64,000 nt of DNA, from NCBI RefSeq assembly GCF_025836975.1, contig NZ_CP107548.1, positions 2,914,001-2,978,000 of the forward strand. Direction: 5' to 3'. The notes below the pieces were generated by a model. It worked only from the letters and a program-made list of their open reading frames with translations. It was not told the DNA's origin and did no database searches. How positions within the stretch are numbered: the stretch's first letter is position 1; each line of letters starts with the position of its first letter. This document shows positions 40,003 through 50,591 of this stretch, piece by piece. This DNA comes from Pollutimonas sp. M17. GTDB taxonomy: Bacteria; Pseudomonadota; Gammaproteobacteria; Burkholderiales; Burkholderiaceae_B. The translations under genes and the position numbers were made by a program.

Positions 40003-40053
40003 GGTTTTCCTTGAGGAAAATGTGTGAGGACGATGGAACGGCAGACACAGAAA

Positions 40054-40073
40054 CGCCCCATATCCATGGGGCG
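40054..40073 (-). terminator. Hairpin between dctP and dctQ, probable attenuator
   Basis: CGCCCCA (40054-40060) and TGGGGCG (40067-40073) form a 7-bp stem with a six-base loop. No T-run follows on the minus strand, so it more likely favours binding-protein mRNA over permease mRNA, as is common between binding-protein and permease genes. Confidence 0.45.
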
Positions 40074-40089
40074 CTCTCTATGCACGACT

Positions 40090-41079
40090 TTATTTTGCGG
40101 CGCGGATCCTGTCCAGGTTTTCCTTGCCGAACTGCTTGTTGAAGTCGGCCATGATGGGTTCCAGCGCTGCCTGGAATTGAGCCTTGTCTATGGTCTCGAC
40201 CACTTCCATGCCCTTGCTGCGCAAATCAGCCACCGCATTCTTCTCATCGGAATCGATGCGATCCCGGTTGGCCTTCACGCCGATGCGCGCCGCCTCGATG
40301 AAAGCCTTCTTGTCCTCATCCGACAGCTTGTCGAAGGCGTCCTTGTTCATCAGGTAAACGCCGGGGGAATAAACGTGCCCCGTCAGCGTCAGGTATTTTT
40401 GCACCTGATCGAACTTGGATGCCGTGATGACCGACAGCGGGTTTTCCTGCCCGTCCACGGTACCCTGCTGCAGCGCGGTGAAGACCTCGCTGAACGCCAT
40501 GGGCGTGGGGTTGATGCCGAATGCCTTGTAGGCCTGGATGTGCACGGGGTTTTCCACCGTGCGCATCTTCAGTCCTTGCATGTCCGCCGGAACCTTGATG
40601 GGATGCTTGTTGTTCGTCATGTGGCGGAAGCCGTTTTCCGCCCATGCCAGCGCCTTGAAACCCTTGGGCTCGAACTTCTTCAGCATCTCGTCGCCGATGG
40701 GGCCGTCCAGCACGCCGCGCGCATGCGCGTAATCGGTAAACAGATAGGGCACGTCCAGAATCTTCACTTCGGGCACGAAGTTGGGAACGGGGCCGCTGGA
40801 GGTCCAGGTCAGTTCCTGCGTACCCATCTGCACCGACTCCATCGCTTCACGCTCGGCACCCAGGGAACTGGCGTAGAAGGTCTTGATGACATAGCGGCCG
40901 TTGGTCAGCCGTTCGACTTCCTTGGCGAAGGTGTCGATGGCGACACCCTGGTGTGAATTCTGCGGCGACGAGATGCTGATGCGCATCACCGTCTGCGCCG
41001 ATGCGCTGCTGCCCAGGCCAATCCCAGCGGCCATGACGGACAGCATGAGCCCAATGGTAGTACGGCGGAAAGTGTTCAT
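40090..41079 (-). CDS. dctP: TRAP transporter substrate-binding protein (DctP family)
   Basis: The 329-residue product has a signal peptide (IGLMLSVMAAGIGLGSSASA) and DctP-type motifs: FAKEVERLTNGRYVIKTFYA, GLKMRTVENPVHIQAYKAFG (the conserved Arg for carboxylate binding) and PMAFSEVFTALQQGTVDGQE. It binds the organic acid substrate in the periplasm. It is the first gene of the dctP-dctQ-dctM transcript, with candidate GntR sites upstream. Confidence 0.93.
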   Translation of the reverse strand: MNTFRRTTIGLMLSVMAAGIGLGSSASAQTVMRISISSPQNSHQGVAIDTFAKEVERLTNGRYVIKTFYASSLGAEREAMESVQMGTQELTWTSSGPVPNFVPEVKILDVPYLFTDYAHARGVLDGPIGDEMLKKFEPKGFKALAWAENGFRHMTNNKHPIKVPADMQGLKMRTVENPVHIQAYKAFGINPTPMAFSEVFTALQQGTVDGQENPLSVITASKFDQVQKYLTLTGHVYSPGVYLMNKDAFDKLSDEDKKAFIEAARIGVKANRDRIDSDEKNAVADLRSKGMEVVETIDKAQFQAALEPIMADFNKQFGKENLDRIRAAK

Positions 41080-41152
41080 TTTGTCTCCTGGATAATTCGA
41101 TTCATTCGATTATTGATGGGCCACCGGCTCCTGCCAGTGACGACCGACGTGT

Positions 41153-41208
41153 AGATCATCCTTTATGGATGATCTTTGTTAATCTGTATTACAACATATG
41201 TAATACAA
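41153..41208 (-). promoter_or_regulatory. dctP upstream region: two candidate GntR sites and a leader hairpin
   Basis: TGTATTACAA (41185-41194) and TGTAATACAA (41199-41208) fit TGTNNNACAA and sit 14 bp apart; together they form an inverted repeat GTATTAC/GTAATAC. A 9-bp stem hairpin AGATCATCC/GGATGATCT (41153-41161, 41167-41175) lies in the probable leader. A -35/-10 pair TTGGTT/TATGTT overlapping the sites is possible on the minus strand. The rest of the 337-bp dctP-tRNA gap shows nothing else. Confidence 0.5.
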
Positions 41209-41416
41209 CTTTCGCAACCAAATAGATGGGTGTATAAATGGTTGCCATACAGCCTTGGCCGCCCTGGGGCGTCGCATGGCAAGACGGCACTCTGATCGAC
41301 CGGCCAAAGTATGGTTCAAGCATCTTTTTTTGATCGATTGAAAAAATACCGAGGCCGACTTGCACACATTTTTTTTTTAGTGCATAATCTCGCTTCTTCG
41401 CTAGACATTCCACACC

Positions 41417-41492
<76 letters not shown>

Positions 41493-41593
41493 GTCAAACG
41501 AAGAAAGCCGATGATGGCTGTAGTAAACAGCGTGTTTCAATGAAATACGCGGCGTATTGAATATGCTACAATGCGCAGCTTGATTTTTGTCCT

Positions 41594-41669
41594 GTCCCCT
41601 TCGTCTAGAGGCCTAGGACACCACCCTTTCACGGTGGGTACAGGGGTTCGAATCCCCTAGGGGACGCCA
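41594..41669 (+). tRNA. tRNA-Glu (anticodon TTC)
   Basis: 76 nt starting GTCCCCTTCGTCTAGAGGCC with anticodon stem CCACC/GGTGG around CTTTCAC, T-arm GGGGTTCGAATCCCC and encoded CCA end. Confidence 0.96.
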
Positions 41670-41698
41670 GTTTTCCTGGCTATGCAGTACACCGCTGC

Positions 41699-41775
41699 GG
41701 AGCGGTAGTTCAGTTGGTTAGAATACCGGCCTGTCACGCCGGGGGTCGCGGGTTCGAGTCCCGTCCGCTCCGCCA
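41699..41775 (+). tRNA. tRNA-Asp (anticodon GTC)
   Basis: 77 nt starting GGAGCGGTAGTTCAGTTGG with anticodon loop CTGTCAC, T-arm CGGGTTCGAGTCCCG and encoded CCA. Its 3' part (41731 onward) is repeated at 42630-42682, marking an integration event at this gene. Confidence 0.96.
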
Positions 41776-41783
41776 AAGAATTC
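41731..41783 (+). repeat. Direct repeat copy 1 (att-like), inside tRNA-Asp
   Basis: Begins CTGTCACGCC in the anticodon loop and ends GCCAAAGAATTC just after the tRNA. Identical to 42630-42682 over 53 bp by direct reading. Confidence 0.92.
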
Positions 41784-41819
41784 AAAAAAAGCACTTACAC
41801 TATGTAAGTGCTTTTTTTT
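41784..41819 (+). terminator. Rho-independent terminator after tRNA-Asp
   Basis: AGCACTTAC (41790-41798) pairs with GTAAGTGCT (41804-41812) and runs into T8. A near-copy with a compensatory base-pair change follows the second att repeat at 42688-42721. Confidence 0.9.
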
Positions 41820-41914
41820 CGCCTTGGTTTTTATTTTAAAACTAAAACCCCTTCATTCCGTTTTTTAGTTGCGCACCGCGCTAGCACTCCATGTTGTCTC
41901 TAGCTGTATTCCCA

Positions 41915-41943
41915 TTGATTCGTGATGCGCAACACACTACAAT
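41915..41943 (+). promoter_or_regulatory. Probable promoter of the higB-higA pair
   Basis: TTGATT (41915-41920) and TACAAT (41938-41943) with 17-bp spacing look like a sigma-70 promoter. The expected start of transcription falls at about 41950, which is the higB ATG itself, so the toxin mRNA may be leaderless. Confidence 0.5.
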
Positions 41944-41949
41944 AACCCT

Positions 41950-42228
41950 ATGATCAAGAGCTTTCGGCACAAAGGCCTTCGTCGGTTATTCGAGGCAGGC
42001 AACGCATCCGGCGTTCAAGCAAGCCATGCCAAACGCCTTCGCCTACAACTGTCTGCCCTTAATACCGCTCAGACCATCGAAGACATGGACATTCCGGGAT
42101 TTAGACTCCATCCCCTCAAGGGCACAATGAAGGACCGCTGGTCAATCACCGTCAACGGAAACTGGCGCATTACCTTTGAGTTTGAAGACGGAAATGCCTA
42201 CGTATTGGACTATGAGGACTATCACTGA
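41950..42228 (+). CDS. higB: HigB-like toxin (RelE/ParE superfamily)
   Basis: The 92-residue product ends with MKDRWSITVNGNWRITFEFE and AYVLDYEDYH, the hallmark of HigB-1-type toxins, and begins IKSFRHKGLRRLFEAG. HigB toxins are ribosome-dependent mRNA interferases. The toxin gene precedes the antitoxin, the usual higBA order; the two overlap by 1 nt (TGATG). It has no ribosome binding site, in keeping with a leaderless transcript. Confidence 0.92.
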   Translation: MIKSFRHKGLRRLFEAGNASGVQASHAKRLRLQLSALNTAQTIEDMDIPGFRLHPLKGTMKDRWSITVNGNWRITFEFEDGNAYVLDYEDYH

Positions 42229-42521
42229 TGAACATGCACAATCCGCCCCACCCTGGTGAATTTATCTCCGGCATCTATCTTGAGCCCAACAATATCAGCG
42301 GGCGCGAACTTGCTCAAGCACTTGGCGTAGCCGCCTCTACCCTCAGCCGGGTACTCAACGGCACTTCTCGTGTTACCCCTGAAATGGCACTTCGCCTTTC
42401 CAAGGCACTTGGACGCAGCCCAGAAAGCTGGCTGTCTATGCAGGACGCTCATGATCTGTGGCTAGTTCGCCGGCACGTTAATTTGCAAGATATCGACAAA
42501 CTCCGATTCGCCATGGCCTAG
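42228..42521 (+). CDS. higA: HigA-like antitoxin (XRE helix-turn-helix)
   Basis: The 97-residue product has the HigA N-terminus NPPHPGEFISGIYLEPNNIS and an XRE helix-turn-helix GRELAQALGVAASTLSRVLN, RVTPEMALRLSKALG. It binds and neutralises HigB and represses the operon. Translation is coupled to higB by a 1-nt overlap. Confidence 0.92.
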   Translation: MNMHNPPHPGEFISGIYLEPNNISGRELAQALGVAASTLSRVLNGTSRVTPEMALRLSKALGRSPESWLSMQDAHDLWLVRRHVNLQDIDKLRFAMA

Positions 42522-42629
42522 TACCCTTGGTTTCCAACTTTCCTCATATCGGTATCTAAGCCAGTCGTGCAAGAAGAGGCCAGGGTCGTCTACGTTGCCA
42601 AGTTTACCAATGCCGTTTCAATAACTGGA

Positions 42630-42682
42630 CTGTCACGCCGGGGGTCGCGGGTTCGAGTCCCGTCCGCTCCGCCAAAGAATTC
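42630..42682 (+). repeat. Direct repeat copy 2 (att-like), displaced tRNA-Asp 3' end
   Basis: Identical over 53 bp to 41731-41783. It is only the 3' part of a tRNA-Asp (no D-arm or 5' acceptor strand), so it is not a functional tRNA. It would be the original 3' end displaced by insertion of the mini-island. Confidence 0.92.
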
Positions 42683-42687
42683 CGTGG

Positions 42688-42721
42688 AAAAAGCGCTTAC
42701 CTCTCGTAAGCGCTTTTTTTT
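42688..42721 (+). terminator. Terminator after the displaced tRNA-Asp 3' end
   Basis: AAGCGCTTAC (42691-42700) pairs with GTAAGCGCTT (42706-42715) followed by T8. Compared with 41784-41819 an A-T pair in the stem has become G-C, with both arms changed, so pairing is kept. Confidence 0.85.
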
Positions 42722-42800
42722 CGTCTTGATGTATGTTGCGGGGTTTGGTTTTTATTCCAAAGCTCTGCGTTCCTATATTGCAGGGCTATAAGTTCCGGCC

Positions 42801-43706
42801 TCAAAAAATGTAGAACGCCCCCAGCCCCGCGAGCGCAACCCACCCAACCGCCAGGATTGCGGCAACGATTTTCAATCGACCGATACCCCGTAGCGCGTGA
42901 AGCCGGCTATCCTCCAGCTGCACGCCCAGGCCATCGATCTGCAGCCGCAAACCGTCCAGGGCGCTCTGAATATCCTCTATATTCTGCTCACGAAGCAAGT
43001 CCGTCCGGCTGTTTTCCCGCAGTTCCTCGGTCAGCGCCTGGATGGCTTTTCCATGTTCTTCGAGAACCTGCTTTTTCTGATCGAAAGCTTTATCCAAGTC
43101 CGATAAACGCGCTGCCTTCAATTCCAATCCGGCCTTGATGTTGCTGATGGCTTCCTGGCTTTGATGGATCTGAATCGACTTATCCGACAATGCGGATTTC
43201 AGGCCCGCGATCTCTTCCGACCTGAGATCGAACTCGATGCGCAGCACTTCAATACTTTGCTGGTTCAGGGCGATCTTGTCGAGCGTCGACTTTGATCCGT
43301 CCAGTATCTTCACAAAGATATCATGCGCTTTGTCCGCGAACTGCCTTCCCGTATCCGACAAGCGCTGGTAGCGGCCATTGCTGTCTTTCCATCCATTGCG
43401 AAAACGCTGCTCCATCTCGCCAATCACGGCGGCCAGAAAAGAGTAGCTCATGGTATTGAGGGTGATCACTTCCTGGATCAACCCGAGCATCATCCCATTG
43501 ATCTTGTTCTGCGACTGGGAAATATCGACCAGGTCCGAGCTCGAACTGGAAATCAAGCTTTTAAAGAGGCCGCGGTTTTCTATCTCGGAGACTTTGCCTT
43601 TGCCCTCTTCTATGCAGTTTTCAATGTCCTTGATGACGCTGAGAAAATCCGTCGCGACCATTCCGGGGGTTTTGTTATTGGCGAGAACCAGCTGCTGCGT
43701 TTCCAT
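42801..43706 (-). CDS. Coiled-coil protein with C-terminal membrane anchor, unknown function
   Basis: The 301-residue product has a soluble N-terminal part (1-135), a long predicted coiled coil (about 140-268, including RIEFDLRSEEIAGLKSAL and DIQSALDGLRLQIDGLGVQL) and a C-terminal membrane helix (LKIVAAILAVGWVALAGLG, 279-301), i.e. a tail-anchored topology with the bulk in the cytoplasm. I do not recognise the family. Its ATG shares one base with the stop of the upstream gene (TGATG), so the two proteins are made together and probably interact. Confidence 0.7.
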   Translation of the reverse strand: METQQLVLANNKTPGMVATDFLSVIKDIENCIEEGKGKVSEIENRGLFKSLISSSSSDLVDISQSQNKINGMMLGLIQEVITLNTMSYSFLAAVIGEMEQRFRNGWKDSNGRYQRLSDTGRQFADKAHDIFVKILDGSKSTLDKIALNQQSIEVLRIEFDLRSEEIAGLKSALSDKSIQIHQSQEAISNIKAGLELKAARLSDLDKAFDQKKQVLEEHGKAIQALTEELRENSRTDLLREQNIEDIQSALDGLRLQIDGLGVQLEDSRLHALRGIGRLKIVAAILAVGWVALAGLGAFYIF

Positions 43707-45274
43707 CAGATCCTTCCCAACAGGTCGTCCAGTGCGTTGACGGAGTCTTGATACGCGGATACGCTCTTGTCCGCCTTCCGGCCGCTATCCTGCACGGCAA
43801 CGGCACTTTCGGCGAACTGCAGCCTCAGGGTCTGGGCCGTTACGGTCATGTTTTCATACGCCGCATCCAGCATGAGGACCGTCTGCTTGATCCGCAGGAA
43901 GCCGACCGTTTGGCCTCGGTGGACATCCGCCATCTGCTTGTTGCGAAAAGCCACTGCATCCTTGATGCGGTCAAAAGCCAGGATAGTGAACAGCGCCAAT
44001 GTGCCCGTAAGGATCCCCGTGATCACCGGCGCCACTTCTGCGGCAAAGGTGGCAAACAGGGGCACGCTTTCCAATGCCTTTTTGATCGCCTCCTCCAGGG
44101 CCAAACCCAAGCAGGTGACCACGGCTGCTGAAAGCAAGCGGAATACTTCAATAGCGATATCTCCGCTGCTCATGCCCGGAGAGGGCGAGACGATCACCTT
44201 GACGGCGCGCACTATGGCCAACACCGCCTCGCGGATCAGCGATACGATGTTCTTTGCCGTGGTGACGAACGAGTTGATGATCAAGGTCAGTAAAGTGGAG
44301 ACGAATCCGCTTAACCCGGCACTGGCCCCCTCTTTCAGGTATTCGGCCCACTTTTCCCTTAAGCTGCGGAAGCTTTCCTCGAGACGCGCCCGCAGCAGAT
44401 CCATGAGGGATCGGGCGCCATTCAGCCCCTCGCGGACCAGGTAGCGGACATCGTCAATAAGGCCTTGCACCACATCTTTCAAAATCAAGCCGAGTATCTG
44501 GCGCAGGGCCAGCCGGCCAGCCGCCTTGCCCCCCTCCAGCATGACTTCCTTGCCTTGTTTGACCAGCACGGCTTTTTTCTGGGTCTTGTCGACGGCATTC
44601 CTGGCTTCCTGGTATTTTTGCTTCAGAACCCCCTCGTCTAGGGCATAGTAGGCCGCATTGGTCTGGCTGGGATCCTGGGCGTTGGGCTGCGCCGCCCACT
44701 CCATCAAGTCCTTGTCGTTCTTGGAGGAATTCATGTTGAAGGCGGTCAACACCACGTTTTCATCCTGCGTCGCGGTTTCCACACGCTGCTCCCGGGTCTG
44801 GGCCAGGTGGCCACGGGATGAACGCTCCACCTCGCTGGCGGAAACCACATGATCGCGGGCCGCTATGCGCGGTCCCACCGGCAACTCGCTTCCCGGAGCC
44901 CGATATCCATCGTAATATTTGCCGTCTTCGCTTTTCATGTCGGGGAAGCGCTCATCCAGCCGCTGGTCGTAGTCGGTCCGATCGAACTTGCTTTCGTTCG
45001 CCTTGCGCCAGTTTTCGTAGCGTTCCGCATCGGCATCGTTCGCAACCACGCCCTTTTCAAAATTGCGCACGCTGGTTACCGCGCCGCCGTCGCGATCCTG
45101 AAACATGCTGCGGCTAAGGCCAAAGGGGCCGATGAGCTGATCGATCAGCATACTTTGGAAGCTTTCGACAAATTGCTTCTGCTGTCCGGAGTTCGGCGTG
45201 CTATTGATCTGCTGGAGCAATGCTTCCACCTGATCATCGATATCGATAACCAAGCTGTCTCCGACTGTTTTCAT
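43706..45274 (-). CDS. Protein with HNH-like N-terminal motif and membrane-type C-terminal half, unknown function
   Basis: The 522-residue product has a soluble N-terminal part in which RDHVVSASEVE (D141-H142), DENVVLTAFN (N173) and NMNSSKNDKD (N182, K185) are spaced like the HNH/beta-beta-alpha-metal motif (DH...N...N/H). Residues about 245-320 are amphipathic, then hydrophobic stretches (GLSGFVSTLLTLIINSF, VFRLLSAAVVTCLGLAL, VAPVITGILTGTLALFTIL) suggest several membrane helices, and the last 50 residues may be a coiled coil. No named family is recognised with confidence. Coupled to the following coiled-coil/TM gene. An effector role (e.g. nuclease linked to a membrane) is inference only. 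Confidence 0.7.
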   Translation of the reverse strand: MKTVGDSLVIDIDDQVEALLQQINSTPNSGQQKQFVESFQSMLIDQLIGPFGLSRSMFQDRDGGAVTSVRNFEKGVVANDADAERYENWRKANESKFDRTDYDQRLDERFPDMKSEDGKYYDGYRAPGSELPVGPRIAARDHVVSASEVERSSRGHLAQTREQRVETATQDENVVLTAFNMNSSKNDKDLMEWAAQPNAQDPSQTNAAYYALDEGVLKQKYQEARNAVDKTQKKAVLVKQGKEVMLEGGKAAGRLALRQILGLILKDVVQGLIDDVRYLVREGLNGARSLMDLLRARLEESFRSLREKWAEYLKEGASAGLSGFVSTLLTLIINSFVTTAKNIVSLIREAVLAIVRAVKVIVSPSPGMSSGDIAIEVFRLLSAAVVTCLGLALEEAIKKALESVPLFATFAAEVAPVITGILTGTLALFTILAFDRIKDAVAFRNKQMADVHRGQTVGFLRIKQTVLMLDAAYENMTVTAQTLRLQFAESAVAVQDSGRKADKSVSAYQDSVNALDDLLGRI

Positions 45275-45473
45275 TTATGGTTCCTCAAGACTTGGCCATG
45301 GGGTGTCGCCCACGCTGGAAATCCGGGCATGACCTGCGTGCGGAGCCGAGTGTATACGAATCTGCGGGGACACGGCAGGCCCCTCGAAACAAGCGGGCCA
45401 TCACACGGCCGCGTCCGACGACCATCGCCGCCCCGCCTCTCCATGAGGCCGGACGGCGCGACCCTGGGATGGT

Positions 45474-47762
<2,289 letters not shown>

Positions 47763-47896
47763 AATCCTAAGTTCTCCTGGCTGCGCACCATGCGCATGAA
47801 TGATGGGGCCATTCTACGCAGCAAACATAACCATATAATTTTAAATTCATATCATCGTATAATATTTAACTTATATCTATTTATTTTCAATTGCTT

Positions 47897-48883
47897 ATGA
47901 CCGACTTCGATTCCGTTGACGTGGTCCGAAAACTGACCGCCAGGCTGAAGATGCGCCATTTGCAATTGCTGCTGCGCATCCGGCAGCACGGATCCCTGAC
48001 GCGGGTGGCCGAGGAAATGTCCACCAGCCAGCCCGCCGTCACCAACGCGCTGGCCGAGGTCGAAAGCATGTTCGGCGCGCCGCTGTTCGATCGCTCCGCG
48101 CGCGGCATGTCGCCCACGGCGCTGGGCGAGGTCGCCCTGGCGCGCGCCCAGGCCATGATCAACGACCTGGGAAATCTGGTGCGGGACATGGAAACGGTTG
48201 CCTCGGGCAATGCCGCGCACCTCCATATCGGCGTCATTCCCTTCATTTCCGGGCAGATGCTCTCCACCGCCGTGCAGCACACCCTGCCCGAAGGCGGCGG
48301 GCGGCTGACCCTGACCATACATGAAGGAACCAGCGATCAATTGATGCAGCAGCTGCGCGATCACACGCTGGATATCGCCGTCGGCCGGCCTTCGACCGCC
48401 GTGAATATCGATCAGCTGGAATTCGAAGCTTTGTACGACCAGCAGCCACGCCTGGTGGCGGGCCGGCGGCTTGCCGCGCAATTGGGCCGGCGCCGCCTGA
48501 ACTGGCGGCAACTGGCCAGGCTGGACTGGATACTGGGCGCCCCGGGCACGCCCATACGGGAACAGGTCAGCGACATCTTCCTGAAAGCGGGGGTTGCGCC
48601 GCCCGCGCCCATCATCGAAAGCTATGCCACCAAGCTCATGGGCGAACTGATCGTTTCCAACGATCAGGCCGTATCCATCGTGCCGGCCGACATCGCCGAC
48701 GAACTCGTGCGGATCGCCGGCGTGGCCATCGTTCCCTATTCTTTCGACTGGACCTTGCCGCCCATTGCGCTCTTCACGCGCCGGCAGGGGCCTCAGCCCG
48801 AAGCCGTACGGATGTTCGCCCGCGCCCTGCGCGTGGCCTGCAAGCAAGCCCCCCACATCAAGGAACGAGAGGCCCAGTACTGA
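47897..48883 (+). CDS. LysR-family transcriptional regulator
   Basis: The 328-residue product starts MTDFDSVDVVRKLTARL (ATG at 47897). N-terminal winged helix: LKMRHLQLLLRIRQHGSLTR, VAEEMSTSQPAVTNALAEVE, LFDRSARGMSPTALGE. C-terminal substrate-binding domain (LHIGVIPFISGQML) follows. It resembles the GbpR/CbbR-like branch seen before sugar-acid and malic-type genes, and is divergent from maeB copy 2, so it probably controls that gene. The AT-rich 134 bp between them would hold its box; I could not settle a clear T-N11-A site. Confidence 0.87.
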   Translation: MTDFDSVDVVRKLTARLKMRHLQLLLRIRQHGSLTRVAEEMSTSQPAVTNALAEVESMFGAPLFDRSARGMSPTALGEVALARAQAMINDLGNLVRDMETVASGNAAHLHIGVIPFISGQMLSTAVQHTLPEGGGRLTLTIHEGTSDQLMQQLRDHTLDIAVGRPSTAVNIDQLEFEALYDQQPRLVAGRRLAAQLGRRRLNWRQLARLDWILGAPGTPIREQVSDIFLKAGVAPPAPIIESYATKLMGELIVSNDQAVSIVPADIADELVRIAGVAIVPYSFDWTLPPIALFTRRQGPQPEAVRMFARALRVACKQAPHIKEREAQY

Positions 48884-48884
48884 A

Positions 48885-49307
48885 ATGCGCGCCGACATCC
48901 CCGACTCGATCGCCCAGGCCTTCCACGAAGCCCGCTATCTGGTGTTCGCTCCCGCCGGCACCATCACGCTGCGCATCGGCCAGCACAGCCTGGCGCTGCA
49001 ATCCCTGATGGCGGCACGGGCGCGCGACTCGCTGGCCATACTGACCGCCTACAACCCCGGAGCCAGGCAGGCCGGCATCGCCGCCAACCACCGCGCGCAA
49101 CGCGCCCTGCTGAAAGACGCCTCGGCATTGGGCCTGCCCTGCTTCTACGGCAGGAACCTAGCGGAAGACGAGAACGGTCCGGCGGAACCCACCGTAGCGA
49201 TATTGGGCGCCCTTTACCCGGAAAGCTGCGGACTGGCCAGACGATATGGGCAGCTTGCCTTTGTGTTTGCCGGCAGTTCGGCGGTGCCGGAACTAATATG
49301 GTTGTGA
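48885..49307 (+). CDS. DUF3293 family protein
   Basis: The 140-residue product starts MRADIPDSIAQAFHEARYLV and has the DUF3293 features AILTAYNPGARQAGIAANHR, AQRALLKDASALGLP and RRYGQLAFVFAG. Function unknown. It begins 1 base after the LysR stop (48881-48883 is the stop), so the two are probably co-transcribed. Confidence 0.85.
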   Translation: MRADIPDSIAQAFHEARYLVFAPAGTITLRIGQHSLALQSLMAARARDSLAILTAYNPGARQAGIAANHRAQRALLKDASALGLPCFYGRNLAEDENGPAEPTVAILGALYPESCGLARRYGQLAFVFAGSSAVPELIWL

Positions 49308-49540
49308 CCTAAGCAAGCGCGACCCGAGAGCCCGATCACGTCCGTCACAACAGGAAACAAAATAAAAGCCAGGCGCTTTCATCCGGCCTTCATGATCGAA
49401 TAATAATAAATTAAGCGAAATTATGGACATTAGCCGACAATTTCCATCAATTTAAAGGATGAAGACAACAACAAGGTTCTTGCCCTTCTCCTGGCGCACA
49501 CCTACCATGCGGCCATTATCGTTTACCTATCGACATTGCC

Positions 49541-50569
49541 GTGCCGCCTGAAGCATCGAAACCCGCCCTTCCCTCCGCCTCGAACTGGACTGTTCGGCGC
49601 ATCCTTGCTCTGTACGATCTGCCCCTGCTCGACCTGTTGATGCAGGCCCAGGATATCCATCGCAAGCATCACGAAGCCAACACCGTGCAGCTTTCCAGCC
49701 TGCTTTCGGTGAAAACCGGCGCCTGTCCCGAGGACTGCGCCTACTGTCCGCAATCGTCCCGCTACGATACCGCTGTCGAGGACGAAGCCCTGATGCCGCT
49801 GGAAGAGGTGTTGCAAGCCGCCCGCCAGGCCAAGGACAGCGGCGCGCAGCGCTTCTGCATGGGCGCCGCCTGGCGCTCGCCCACCGCGCGTCAGGTGGAT
49901 GCCATCGTGGACATGGTGGCCGCGGTCAAGGCCATGGGGCTGGAAACCTGCGTCACGCTGGGCATGCTGAAGGACGGGCAGGCCGAGCGCCTGCGCGACG
50001 CGGGCCTGGACTACTACAACCACAACCTGGACACTTCGCCGGAGTTCTACGGCAGCATCATTTCCACCCGCAGCTATCAGGACCGGCTGGATACGCTGGC
50101 GCGGGTCCGCGCCGCCGGCGTGCATGTATGCTGCGGCGGCATCGTGGGCATGGGCGAATCGCGCGGCGAGCGGGCGGGCCTGATCGCCCAGCTGGCCGGC
50201 ATGTCGCCCCATCCGGAATCGGTGCCCATCAACAACCTGGTCAAGGTGCCGGGGACCCCGCTGGCGGGAACGCCCGACATCGATCCCTTCGAGTTCGTGC
50301 GCACCATCGCCGTGACGCGCATCGCCATGCCTGCTGCGGTCGTCCGGCTCTCGGCCGGCCGCGAGGCAATGAGCGATGAGCTCCAGGCCTTGTGCTTCAT
50401 GGCGGGCGCCAACTCCATCTTCTACGGGGACAAGCTGCTTACCACGGGCAATCCGCAGGCGGTCCAGGACAAGCTTCTATTCCAGCGCCTGGGCCTGCGG
50501 CCCGCCGCCGATGCCGCGTCCGCCGAAGCCGGGAACGGCGCCGAAACCGAAATTCAAACCGCACACTGA
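49541..50569 (+). CDS. bioB: Biotin synthase
   Basis: The 342-residue product (GTG start at 49541) has [19 protein letters not shown] (CxxxCxxC, 4Fe-4S radical SAM site), [39 protein letters not shown] and [17 protein letters not shown]. It inserts sulfur into dethiobiotin using SAM and a second Fe-S cluster. No other bio gene is adjacent. A DMT transporter gene follows 22 bp later. Confidence 0.96.
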   Translation: MPPEASKPALPSASNWTVRRILALYDLPLLDLLMQAQDIHRKHHEANTVQLSSLLSVKTGACPEDCAYCPQSSRYDTAVEDEALMPLEEVLQAARQAKDSGAQRFCMGAAWRSPTARQVDAIVDMVAAVKAMGLETCVTLGMLKDGQAERLRDAGLDYYNHNLDTSPEFYGSIISTRSYQDRLDTLARVRAAGVHVCCGGIVGMGESRGERAGLIAQLAGMSPHPESVPINNLVKVPGTPLAGTPDIDPFEFVRTIAVTRIAMPAAVVRLSAGREAMSDELQALCFMAGANSIFYGDKLLTTGNPQAVQDKLLFQRLGLRPAADAASAEAGNGAETEIQTAH

Positions 50570-50591
50570 ACCCACCCGAGACCGATCAAGA

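Larger units (their letters stand above)
41731..42682. mobile_element. Mini-island at tRNA-Asp: HigBA-like pair between 53-bp direct repeats, no integrase
   Basis: The 53-bp repeats at 41731-41783 and 42630-42682 are identical and cover the tRNA-Asp anticodon-to-3' end plus 8 flanking bases (AAGAATTC). The 846 bp between them hold only a HigB/HigA-like pair and a short non-coding 3' part. No integrase or other mobility gene is present, so this is either a deletion remnant or a passenger mobilised by something in trans. Both repeats are followed by similar terminator hairpins. Confidence 0.8.

Noticed and set aside
41731-42682. Second functional tRNA-Asp at 42630
   Set aside because: Only the 3' part is present; the 5' acceptor strand and D-arm are missing.
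42567-42791. Small open frame across the second tRNA-Asp fragment
   Set aside because: Reads through the tRNA fragment and terminator hairpin; not credible as a gene.
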